Assembly (NCBI GenBank): GCA_030271595.1
Contig: JARXKO010000018.1
Span: forward strand, 1 to 14,701
Direction: 5' to 3'
DNA: 14,701 nucleotides
From: Pseudomonadota bacterium
Lineage (GTDB): Bacteria > Pseudomonadota > Alphaproteobacteria > Sphingomonadales > Sphingomonadaceae
Positions 7,419-14,666 of the stretch are shown here, one piece after another (position 1 is the first letter of the stretch; every line of letters begins with the position of its first letter). The notes beneath the pieces are model-generated. The model made no database searches. It saw nothing but the letters and a program-made list of their open reading frames with translations, and was not told where the DNA came from. A program made the translations under genes and the position numbers.

Positions 7419-8560
7419 CCGCGTGCTCGCGGCTCGCAGCCGAGGCTCTCTTTGAGCGCGGCAACGTGGCTGCGGATGCCATTGTCGATGGAATAGAGGT
7501 CGGCGATCGCGCGCAGGCGGGTCGGGCGTGGTGCCGCCAGCCCCGAGTCGATTTGACGGGCAAGCGCAGCAGGCGCGGTGTCGGTGATCAGCGCGCAGCC
7601 CTCAGCCCCGTCAAGCAAGGTGCGCGCGGCGGGAAAGCAATCGGTGCACAACACCGGACAATTGGCCGCCATTGCTTCGAGCACCGCCGCCGGAAGGCCT
7701 TCGTAATCCGACGTCAGCACAAACAGATCGGCGCTATGCAAGGCGGCCGCGACGTCGGCGGCGTAGCCAGGCAGAGAGACACGCCCGTCGAGGCCAAGGT
7801 CGCGCACCTGGCGCTCAAGCGCAGCCCGTTCCTCGCCTTCCCCCAGGATCACCAGCCTGCTGTCCTTGTCGGCGACGCGCGCGAATGCCGCAATCAACCG
7901 ATCGAGCCTTTTCTGGGCGGTCAGCCGGGCCACGCTGATCACCGTCTTGCCGGTCGCCGCCCGAGCCTTGTCTGCGGGCGCAAGCATCGCCCTGGTCACA
8001 TAGGGATTGTGGACGTCGCGAAAGAGTGTCTTGAAGCGGGGGAAGGCGGCGCGCATTTCCGCGCTTTCGTCGGCGCTCAAGGTCCACACCGCCGAGGTCC
8101 AGCGGAAGATCAGTGCATAGCTCAGCCGGCGGACGGCACGAGCGATCCCGCGGTGGCGCGAACTGGCGATCGGGTTGGTGGTCTTGAGCAGCAAACGGGC
8201 GCGGCGCAGGCCTGCAACACGGAGTGCGAAGGCGGTCGCGAGCGAGGTGTTGTTCGCGGTCGAGATCGCGGCATCGGGCCTCGACGCCTTGAGATGCGAC
8301 ACCAGCCTGGGAAAGGTTCTGATCAGGTCCCAGCCGCGCGATGCACTGGCGCGGCCGAGATAGGTCACCGGAATGTCGTCGACGCGGTCGGTAAGCAGGG
8401 CTTCGACCTCCCCGCCGCGGCACAGCACGACCATCTCGACGTCCATACCGGCAGCAGCGAAGCCGTTGGCCAGATAGGCCGCGACGCGGTCGCTACCGCC
8501 GCGGCTGAACTTGTGGAGGATCAGCGACACGCGCGGCCGGTGGGGCGGGGCTTCAGCCAT
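7415..8560 (-). CDS. GT4-family glycosyltransferase
   Basis: A 381-residue GT-B glycosyltransferase of family GT4. The N-terminal domain begins with a VSLILHKFSRGGSDRVAAYL segment (11-30), the usual glycine-rich loop. The C-terminal domain has ISVARLTAQKRLDRLIAAF (208-226), ILGEGEERAALER (238-250) and EX7E residues Glu287/Glu295 in DYEGLPAAVLEAMAANCPV. The start at 8560 overlaps the end of the upstream amidotransferase gene by 8 bases and places the conserved beta-strand 10 residues in. An ATG 27 bases earlier (8587) is also possible, and neither has a strong ribosome-binding site. The gene overlaps the following GT4 gene by 4 bases (ATGA). It probably acts in consecutive steps with that enzyme; the sugars are unknown. 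Confidence 0.9.
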   Translation of the reverse strand: MAEAPPHRPRVSLILHKFSRGGSDRVAAYLANGFAAAGMDVEMVVLCRGGEVEALLTDRVDDIPVTYLGRASASRGWDLIRTFPRLVSHLKASRPDAAISTANNTSLATAFALRVAGLRRARLLLKTTNPIASSRHRGIARAVRRLSYALIFRWTSAVWTLSADESAEMRAAFPRFKTLFRDVHNPYVTRAMLAPADKARAATGKTVISVARLTAQKRLDRLIAAFARVADKDSRLVILGEGEERAALERQVRDLGLDGRVSLPGYAADVAAALHSADLFVLTSDYEGLPAAVLEAMAANCPVLCTDCFPAARTLLDGAEGCALITDTAPAALARQIDSGLAAPRPTRLRAIADLYSIDNGIRSHVAALKESLGCEPRARG

Positions 8561-10469
8561 TGGTCGTGCCGCCGCTGACCGTCCCATAGCCAATCCACCA
8601 CCAGGCGAAGACCGCGATCGCGTAGAGCATCCGGCTGTGGTCGGCCCGGCCCCGCCGGTGCTCGTCGAACAGCCGGTCGACCGCGGCCGGCCGCAAATAG
8701 CCGAGTTTGGCGGCGCCGCTGTCGTGCCACGCGGCGCGCGCAAATTCGCCGAAAGGGCCGCGCAGCCAATCCGCCATCGGGATCTGAAACCCCTGCTTGG
8801 GCAGGGTTGTGATGCCCGGCGGAAGCCACGGCGCAACCGCCTTGCGAAGAAGATACTTGCCGGTCCTTCCGCGCAACTTGAGGTCAGTCGGGACGGTCAG
8901 CGCCCAATCGACCATCTTGTGCGACAGGAACGGCACTCGAGCCTCGAGCGAATGGGCCATGCTCGGCCGGTCGAGCCGGGTCAGCATCTGCGACGGCAGA
9001 TTGACGCTAAGGTCGGCGAACAGAAATTGCTCCAGCGCCGACAGGCTCTTGCCCGCGGCGTCCGGAAAATATTCCTGTTCGAGCCCGGCGAGCCAGCCGC
9101 TGCCTTCGAACCGGGCGGCGAAATCCGGTTCGAGCAGCGCGCCGCGCACCGCCGTGCTGCTGATCTGGGTCGCCGCGAAAAACTGCTGGTAGCCGTCCGG
9201 AAGCCGGGCGAATTCGACAAATCTGCGGGCGTGCTGGCGCAACAAATTCGCCCGCGCCGATCCCGTCACCGGGAGTGCGTCGATCGCGCGCATGACCGGC
9301 GAAAGAGCGCGGATCGTGCCGCGGCGGCGTTCGATTTCGAGTGCGTTGCGGTGTCGTTTGTACCCAGCGAACAACTCGTCGCCGCCGTCGCCGCACAGTA
9401 CGACCTTGACCTCACGCGCGGCAAGCTCGGACGCGAACCAGGTGGGGATCGCGGCCATGTCCGCAAATGGCTCGTCGAAGCTCAGCGGCAGTCGCGGAAG
9501 CAGGTCGGCGGCCGCGTCCGCCGCCAGCGGCTCTACCACGATCGGGCAGCCCAAATGGCTAGCGATGGCCCGCGCCTCGGCGCTCTCGTCAATCGCCGCT
9601 CCGGGGTGCGAAATGGTGAAGGCAGTCACTGGCCGGTCGGTCGAACGGACCATCGATGCAAGCACCGCCGAGGAGTCTATGCCCCCGGACAGGAAGGCCG
9701 CGACCGGCACGTCGGACTGCATATGCCGGGCCGTCGTTTCGACCAGCATGGTCCGGGTCTGCTCGACCCAATCGGCTTCGGAGCGCACCGCGGCGGTGCA
9801 AAATCGCGGAGCCCAATATCGTTCGGTCCGAGACTTTCCGTCAGCGCCGATCGTCAGCCAATGGCCGGGATCGAGACAGCCGACTTCGCGATAGATCGAC
9901 CGGGGCCGGCGCACATGACCGAAAGCGAAGAAATCATGAACCGAGCGATCATCGACGGTGAAGCGGTGTTCCGGGAGCAGGAGCAAGGCCTTGAGTTCCG
10001 ACGCGAACGACAGGCCGCCCGATTGCTCGGAGATGTACAGCGGTTTGATGCCAAGCGGGTCGCGTGCAAGCGTCAGGCGCCGCTCTTTCAAATCCCAGAT
10101 CGCGGCGGCGAACATGCCCTCAAGCTTCGGCCACGCGGCATCGCCCCAGCGAGCGAAGGCAGCAACAATCGTCTCCGTGTCACTATGCGTCTTGAACGGA
10201 TAATCGGGAAGCTCCCGGCGGACATCGCGGTGATTGTAGATTTCGCCATTGAAGATGATGGCGAAGCGGCCGTCGGCGCTGTGAACCGGCTGATGCCCAC
10301 CGGCGATATCGAGGATGCTGAGCCGCCGCATGCCGAAACCGAAATCGCCGTCGGCCAGGGTGCCGCCGTCGTCGGGCCCGCGATGTGAGATCGCGTCGCA
10401 CTGCCGGTCGAGAATCTGGCTGCTGACCGTGCGGCCACGCCGCCTGTACCAGCCAGCAATTCCGCACAT
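8553..10469 (-). CDS. asnB: AsnB-type glutamine amidotransferase (asparagine synthase-like), second copy
   Basis: A 638-residue class II amidotransferase and first gene of the leftward four-gene group. The glutaminase domain has Cys2 in MCGIAGW, RRLSILD (48-54), NGEIYN (74-79) and SDTET (96-100). The synthetase domain has the PP-loop SGGIDSS (261-267), DGGDE (361-365) and LDRPSMAHSLEARVPFL. The aspartate that usually follows PFL is Ser here (PFLSHK), a small departure from the first copy. The start is set by Cys2; AAGGGA lies 9 bases upstream, although the frame stays open for 67 more codons. FFAFGHVRRPRSIY resembles the exosortase-associated amidotransferase group, but that assignment is tentative. 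It is only distantly similar to the copy at 4361-6250, so the two probably have different acceptors. Confidence 0.9.
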   Translation of the reverse strand: MCGIAGWYRRRGRTVSSQILDRQCDAISHRGPDDGGTLADGDFGFGMRRLSILDIAGGHQPVHSADGRFAIIFNGEIYNHRDVRRELPDYPFKTHSDTETIVAAFARWGDAAWPKLEGMFAAAIWDLKERRLTLARDPLGIKPLYISEQSGGLSFASELKALLLLPEHRFTVDDRSVHDFFAFGHVRRPRSIYREVGCLDPGHWLTIGADGKSRTERYWAPRFCTAAVRSEADWVEQTRTMLVETTARHMQSDVPVAAFLSGGIDSSAVLASMVRSTDRPVTAFTISHPGAAIDESAEARAIASHLGCPIVVEPLAADAAADLLPRLPLSFDEPFADMAAIPTWFASELAAREVKVVLCGDGGDELFAGYKRHRNALEIERRRGTIRALSPVMRAIDALPVTGSARANLLRQHARRFVEFARLPDGYQQFFAATQISSTAVRGALLEPDFAARFEGSGWLAGLEQEYFPDAAGKSLSALEQFLFADLSVNLPSQMLTRLDRPSMAHSLEARVPFLSHKMVDWALTVPTDLKLRGRTGKYLLRKAVAPWLPPGITTLPKQGFQIPMADWLRGPFGEFARAAWHDSGAAKLGYLRPAAVDRLFDEHRRGRADHSRMLYAIAVFAWWWIGYGTVSGGTTNG

Positions 10470-10544
10470 TCGAGAATGTCCCTTGTCTCTCGTCGAGGAT
10501 CGGCGAGCCGGCGGCAGAGCGGCTGCCAGCGAGCGATGGGCTTG

Positions 10545-10572
10545 CCTATACGGCGCTGCCGCGACTTGCCAA
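10545..10572 (-). promoter_or_regulatory. Possible sigma-70-type promoter for the asnB-GT-GT-asnB group
   Basis: On the minus strand TTGGCA (10572-10567) is separated by 16 bases from TATAGG (10550-10545), matching the sigma-70 consensus at 5 of 6 and 4 of 6 positions. It lies in the 166-base divergent gap (10470-10635) and would give a leader of about 70 bases before the ATG at 10469. Only sequence resemblance supports it. No equally good pair was seen for the rightward sulfotransferase gene in the same gap. Confidence 0.35.
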
Positions 10573-10635
10573 GCCGCTTGATTGGCCGTCAATGGTCCGC
10601 TCCAACGCCCCAAGAACGGACCCGTGCCCGACGCG

Positions 10636-11631
10636 ATGCCCCGAGCAATCCTCCACATCGGCTTCCACAAGACCGCGACTTCCTGGTTCCAAACCGCAGT
10701 TTATCCGCGCTCGACAAGCCACCGGCTGATCGACCGCGATCTCGTGCGCGGCGTATTCATGGACAGCGATGCATTTGATTTCGACGCCGCCGAAGCGCGG
10801 GCCAGGCTGCGGCTGGACGAAGGGCTCCTCGCACCATTGCTGTGCGAGGAGGAGCTTTCCGGAGTGCTCCATATCGGGGCCGCCTCGACCTTCATCGCCA
10901 AGGAGGTTGCGAGCCGGCTTCACGCGACCCTGCCCGATGCACAGGTGGTGATCTTCGTTCGGGAGCAAATCGATGCGGCGGCGTCCTGGTACCTGCAATA
11001 TCTGAAGGAAGGCGGCACCGCCTCGGCCCGGCGTTATCTGTTCGCCGACGAATATCTGTTCCCCGGGCGATTCATGCTGTTCAAGACGCCTCGGTTCGAT
11101 TTTTCCCAGCTCGATTATGCCGGGCTAATCGCGACCTATGATTCATTGTTCGGGCGGGAAAACGTCCATGTTTTCGCCTATGAGGACCTGGCTGGCGACA
11201 GCGCCGCATTGCTCGCCGAGATGGAGCAGCGCCTCGGTCTCTCCTTGGCGGATTCCGGCTCCGCTGCCAGGCGCGTGAACCGCGCTTACCGGCGCGGGAT
11301 CATTCCCCTCGCTCGGGCAGCCAACCTCTTTACCGGCCGGCAGGTGGCCAACAAGCGCACCCTCCTCCACCTCCCATTCTGGTATCGAATGCGGTGGGAA
11401 ATACTGGAGCGGCTCAACGCCTCGGCGCTGTTCGGTGGCCGGCCCGAGGCTGGGGCGCTGATCGGCAAAGCTGCCAGCGACTGGATCGGACGGCGCTTCG
11501 CCCGCTCCAACGCCTGGCTTGCGCGGCGGATGGACCGCGACCTCGGGGCAATCGGCTACAGCGTCGATTCATCCGGAGACCAACCGGACCTACCCAAGCG
11601 CACCCCGCTGCTGCGCTGGACCCGCAAATAG
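10636..11631 (+). CDS. PAPS-dependent sulfotransferase family protein
   Basis: A 331-residue protein of the sulfotransferase fold, predicted to transfer sulfate from PAPS to a hydroxyl or amine, here probably on a carbohydrate. The 5'-phosphosulfate-binding loop is HIGFHKTATSWFQ (7-19, with Lys12). The 3'-phosphate-binding element is VVIFVREQIDAAASWY (104-119), with Arg109 and Ser117 at the family's usual eight-residue spacing. The rest is less conserved, as usual for bacterial carbohydrate sulfotransferases. The start ATG at 10636 puts the first beta-strand directly at the N-terminus; GTG 10624 and TTG 10582 are alternatives without clear ribosome-binding sites. It is divergent from asnB and ends one base before the next gene, so the two are almost certainly co-transcribed. 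The acceptor is unknown. Confidence 0.82.
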   Translation: MPRAILHIGFHKTATSWFQTAVYPRSTSHRLIDRDLVRGVFMDSDAFDFDAAEARARLRLDEGLLAPLLCEEELSGVLHIGAASTFIAKEVASRLHATLPDAQVVIFVREQIDAAASWYLQYLKEGGTASARRYLFADEYLFPGRFMLFKTPRFDFSQLDYAGLIATYDSLFGRENVHVFAYEDLAGDSAALLAEMEQRLGLSLADSGSAARRVNRAYRRGIIPLARAANLFTGRQVANKRTLLHLPFWYRMRWEILERLNASALFGGRPEAGALIGKAASDWIGRRFARSNAWLARRMDRDLGAIGYSVDSSGDQPDLPKRTPLLRWTRK

Positions 11632-11632
11632 G

Positions 11633-12751
11633 ATGGAGATCGCCGTCGTCTACATCGCCGAAGCTTATCAATGCTATCACGGGGCCGCGCTTGCGATCGA
11701 GCTCGCGCGGCTCCCGGGGGTCTCGATTACCTCCTTTTATGCCGATCCGAATACGCCGCGCCATCTCGACCGGATTCATCGTGCCTTCGGCGCGCCGCCG
11801 CCGAAAACCCGGCGGCTAATCGAGTCGCCGACGACGAAATTGCTCCGCCGCGCCAAATATCTGGGCAAGTTCAAGCACCGAGTGCTGCGCGACAATTGTG
11901 CGGCGCTCGACCGGTTCGACGCGCTCGTCGCGGTTGAAAACACGCTCGCGATGGCCCGCGAGGAGGGGATCAAGCGGCCGCAACTGATCTATACGCCGCA
12001 CGGCTTCGGCGACCGCGCTTATTCCTTCGTGCAGCGGATCGCCGCGTTCGATTTCGTGCTTCTCGCCGGGCCCAAGACCGAGGAGCAGATGCTCGCCCGC
12101 GGGCTGATCCGGCCTGGCCAGTATGCACTGACCGGTTCGATCAAGCTCGAAACGGCGCGACGGCTGGGGCGCGGCAAGGACGACCTGTTCGAACAATCCC
12201 GGCCGGTCGTCCTCTACAACCCCCATTTCGACCCGAAGCTGACCTCATGGGGGAAGTTCATCGATCCGATGCTCAAGGATTTTGCCGGCCAGGATCGCTT
12301 CAACCTCATCGCCGCGCCCCATGTGAAGATGTTCGAGCGTGCCGGGCGGCGGGTGAAGGAGGGTTGGCGCGGCCGGTCGGGCACGAATATTTTGGTCGAT
12401 CCGGGGTCCGACAAGGCGGTCGATTCAAGCTACTTGTCCGATGCTTCGGTCTATGTCGGGGATTCGAGCAGCCAGGTGTATGAATTCCTCGAGCGGCCGC
12501 GCCCGTGCCTGTTCCTCAACGCCCATGGCGTGAACTGGCGCGACGACCCGGCTTATGCGCATTGGCATTTCGGCGACGTCATCGATCGTCCCGACCAGCT
12601 CATGACCGCGCTTGGAGAAGCCGAAGCGCGCCATTGCCATTATCGCGATCGGCAAATCGCCGCCTTCGCGGCAGCCTTCGGCACTCAACCGGAAAGCCCC
12701 GCGCGGGTCGGCGCCGAGGCTGTCATGCGTTTCCTCGCTGGTCCTCGCTGA
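11633..12751 (+). CDS. TagF/CDP-glycerol glycerophosphotransferase-like GT-B protein
   Basis: A 372-residue protein resembling the GT-B domain of CDP-glycerol glycerophosphotransferases. It shows YTPHGFGDRAYSF (120-132; the His-Gly corresponds to the TagF WHG motif), LAGPKTEEQ (144-152), VVLYNPHFD (192-200), IAAPHVKMFER (226-236) and YVGDSSSQVYEFLERPRPC (274-292; compare the TagF DYSS region). His123 and His230 are candidate catalytic or phosphate-binding residues. The start ATG at 11633 comes one base after the sulfotransferase stop. The protein is clearly homologous to the one encoded convergently at 12723-13976, with the same motif order. The real donor may not be CDP-glycerol: no tagD-like gene is present here, and many relatives are uncharacterised. 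Confidence 0.72.
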   Translation: MEIAVVYIAEAYQCYHGAALAIELARLPGVSITSFYADPNTPRHLDRIHRAFGAPPPKTRRLIESPTTKLLRRAKYLGKFKHRVLRDNCAALDRFDALVAVENTLAMAREEGIKRPQLIYTPHGFGDRAYSFVQRIAAFDFVLLAGPKTEEQMLARGLIRPGQYALTGSIKLETARRLGRGKDDLFEQSRPVVLYNPHFDPKLTSWGKFIDPMLKDFAGQDRFNLIAAPHVKMFERAGRRVKEGWRGRSGTNILVDPGSDKAVDSSYLSDASVYVGDSSSQVYEFLERPRPCLFLNAHGVNWRDDPAYAHWHFGDVIDRPDQLMTALGEAEARHCHYRDRQIAAFAAAFGTQPESPARVGAEAVMRFLAGPR

Positions 12752-13976
12752 TCGCTGCGGCGCTAGTCCGGCGCCCACTCGGCGTCCGGACGGGCGCGCT
12801 GCGGACTGTCTTCGGCTTCACCCCGGCGATTTCGGCCACCACCGCCGCGGCGCGGATCGACGAGGGCGTATCGGTTAGGTCGAAAGATTCTTCGAACAGG
12901 CGCTGCTGAATTGGAGCGTAAGTGGATTGGTGCCGCGCCTGCGCGTCGGCCAAGGCGGGGCCAAGTGCGCTCGCCCGCTCGATCACCGGGCCCGCTGTCC
13001 ACATCGCGAAATTGGCATCTTTCTGCCAGTCGAACCGGTGAGAATTGAGAAACACACACGGCCTCGGCCGGATCAGATACTCATAAATCTGGCTGCTGAC
13101 ATCGCCGAGATAGATGTCGGCGCGATTGAGATAGGCCATGGTCGTCGAATTGCGGCTGCCAAGGTCGACATGGATGTTGGCGGCACGCAAATGACGCTTG
13201 TCGATGGATCCTGGGAAACCAATCGCGAACTTGTCGATGGTGACTGCCACCGGCCGTTCGAACAGCATCACGTGGGGCGCGAAAATCAACTGATACTCAT
13301 CATGTTCGGCGAACCAGTCGAGTATGTGACGGCCGATTTGGTACCAAGACGACAGATGCGGCGAAACGTGCGGGTTGTAGACGACCACCGGACGGCCGGT
13401 ATCGATCAGCGGATGGGCCGACCGGCTGGCCGCGCACAAATCGAACTTGGGATAGCCGACGACTGAAATCCGAGCAGGATCGACACCAGCATCGGCGATC
13501 AGCCGTTGACGGATCTTCGGCCCTGAAACCAGCACATGGTCGAAGCTTGCGCTGGCGCGATTGAAGCCGATCGCGCGGTCGCCCGCGCCGTGCCGGGTGT
13601 GAATGATCTTCAGTTGGTCGAGAGCGAAGCGAGTTTTCAGGATCAGCGATGTCATCTCGGGCACGACAAGCACGTCCAAATGCCTGAAAAAGTCGAGATT
13701 GTCCTTATACATCAGCAACTTTGCAGAGGGAATGAAGGCGTGCGCAAGCCGGTCGAAGGAACGGCTGGCGGGTTTCGTCAGTCCCAGTTGCACGAGCTCG
13801 AAATCGCGGCCGGCCGAGCCCGGGGCGAGCCGGCGTACCTCTTCCGCGAGACGCTCGTTGGTTACGCAGACGATGATTTCGGCACCGCTGCGCATCGCCG
13901 CGAGCGCAAGCGCGATCGGCAGTCCGTGGGCGACTTGATGGATCTGATCGTGATTGAACAGGAAACCAATACGCAC
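12723..13976 (-). CDS. TagF/CDP-glycerol glycerophosphotransferase-like GT-B protein, paralogue
   Basis: A 417-residue paralogue of the protein at 11633-12751. Shared motifs in the same order are IIHTRHGAGDRAIGF (124-138), LVSGPKIRQRL (149-159), VVVYNPHVSP (197-206), IFAPHVMLFER (231-241) and YLGDVSSQIYEYLIRPRPC (289-307); His129 and His235 are the matching histidines. The N-terminal RIGFLFNHDQIHQVAHGLP looks like the first Rossmann strand and loop of a GT-B fold. The start is the GTG at 13976, because CCTCC at 13983-13987 gives a strong Shine-Dalgarno (GGAGG, 6-base spacing); an upstream GTG at 14006 would add 10 residues and lacks one. The C-terminal 40 residues are basic and low in complexity. 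It lies 51 bases after eda on the same strand, so it may be read from the metabolic operon or from its own promoter. The donor and acceptor are unknown. Confidence 0.72.
   Translation of the reverse strand: MRIGFLFNHDQIHQVAHGLPIALALAAMRSGAEIIVCVTNERLAEEVRRLAPGSAGRDFELVQLGLTKPASRSFDRLAHAFIPSAKLLMYKDNLDFFRHLDVLVVPEMTSLILKTRFALDQLKIIHTRHGAGDRAIGFNRASASFDHVLVSGPKIRQRLIADAGVDPARISVVGYPKFDLCAASRSAHPLIDTGRPVVVYNPHVSPHLSSWYQIGRHILDWFAEHDEYQLIFAPHVMLFERPVAVTIDKFAIGFPGSIDKRHLRAANIHVDLGSRNSTTMAYLNRADIYLGDVSSQIYEYLIRPRPCVFLNSHRFDWQKDANFAMWTAGPVIERASALGPALADAQARHQSTYAPIQQRLFEESFDLTDTPSSIRAAAVVAEIAGVKPKTVRSAPVRTPSGRRTSAAAISEDQRGNA
12731..12750. repeat. 10-base near-perfect tandem duplication at convergent gene ends
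   Basis: TTCCTCGCTG (12731-12740) is followed directly by GTCCTCGCTG (12741-12750), with nine of ten bases identical. It lies in the 29-base region where the two TagF-like genes overlap and encodes the last residues of both. A slip of this unit would shift the frame at both C-termini. Confidence 0.6.
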
Positions 13977-13982
13977 TGAAAG

Positions 13983-13987
13983 CCTCC
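13983..13987 (-). promoter_or_regulatory. Shine-Dalgarno supporting a GTG start
   Basis: On the minus strand GGAGG lies six bases (CTTTCA) before the GTG at 13976. It supports this non-ATG start over the upstream in-frame GTG at 14006. Confidence 0.6.
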
Positions 13988-14027
13988 GTGCGCATATTGA
14001 GATCACTCACCGCTCCGCGCAATTTAA

Positions 14028-14666
14028 TTAAGAGGGGCCCGCCTCATTCGCGCCCGTTCGTCGCAGTGCCGCTGCCGCCCGCGCTCGATCCCCGACGGCG
14101 GTGAAGTCGGTCTCGCCGGACTTGAGCAGCCAGCTCCCGCCTACGCACATGACCGAAGGATGGGCGAGCCATTCGCCGGCATTGTCGGCGCGGATTCCGC
14201 CGGTCGGGCAGAACCGGACCCGGCCGAACGGCCCGGCGAGGGCCTTGAGCGCAGGCAGTCCGCCGGACGTCTCGGCGGGAAAGAATTTGAAATGGTCGAG
14301 GCCGTGATCGAGTCCGCGCATGATGTCGCCCGCGGTTGCAACACCGGGCAGGAACGGAACCGCGGCGGCGATCGCGGCCTGGGCCAGGGAGTCGGTCAGC
14401 CCAGGCGCCACGATGAACCTGCTTCCGGCTTCGAGCGCGGCATCGAGCTGGGCGGGATTGAGCACCGTCCCGGCGCCGACGATGGCTCCGTCAACGGCGG
14501 CCATGCGCCGGATCGCGGCGAGGGCGCCGGGCGTTCGAAGCGTGACTTCGAGCACCTTCAACCCGTTATCGACGAACGTCCGTGCCAGCCCTTCCCAGTC
14601 GCCATCGCCGTCGAGCACCAGGACCGGAATGACCGGCGCCACACGCATGATGTCGTCGATGGTCAT
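14028..14666 (-). CDS. eda: KDPG aldolase (2-dehydro-3-deoxy-phosphogluconate aldolase)
   Basis: Cleaves 2-keto-3-deoxy-6-phosphogluconate to pyruvate and glyceraldehyde 3-phosphate, the last step of the Entner-Doudoroff pathway, in the cytoplasm. The 212-residue product matches the usual length of this class I aldolase. Motifs are LEVTLRTP (39-46, Glu40), GAGTVLN (64-70), FIVAPGL (84-90), PGVATAGDIM (107-116), the Schiff-base Lys127 in HFKFFPAE, and FCPTGGI further on. The start ATG at 14666 has GAGGA 6 bases upstream and overlaps the stop of the preceding gene as ATGA, so it sits in an operon. It could also act on 4-hydroxy-2-oxoglutarate, as many Eda proteins do. Confidence 0.95.
   Translation of the reverse strand: MTIDDIMRVAPVIPVLVLDGDGDWEGLARTFVDNGLKVLEVTLRTPGALAAIRRMAAVDGAIVGAGTVLNPAQLDAALEAGSRFIVAPGLTDSLAQAAIAAAVPFLPGVATAGDIMRGLDHGLDHFKFFPAETSGGLPALKALAGPFGRVRFCPTGGIRADNAGEWLAHPSVMCVGGSWLLKSGETDFTAVGDRARAAAALRRTGANEAGPS

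Noticed and set aside
8561..8836. N-terminal extension of the GT4 gene into the end of asnB
   Set aside because: The extra residues are Arg/Ser/Pro-rich shadow of asnB and lack any glycosyltransferase feature.
8511..10388. Open frame of 625 codons on the plus strand opposite the second asnB
   Set aside because: It is antisense to a gene with full catalytic motifs, has shadow-like composition and no domain.
10470..10670. N-terminal extension of the second AsnB
   Set aside because: Class II amidotransferases need Cys at position 2 exposed after Met removal; MCGIAGW at 10469 fixes the start, and AAGGGA lies upstream of it.
13993..14021. Possible promoter TTGCGC-N17-CAATAT before the TagF-like gene on the minus strand
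   Set aside because: Only three of six bases match in each box, so it is not distinguishable from chance.
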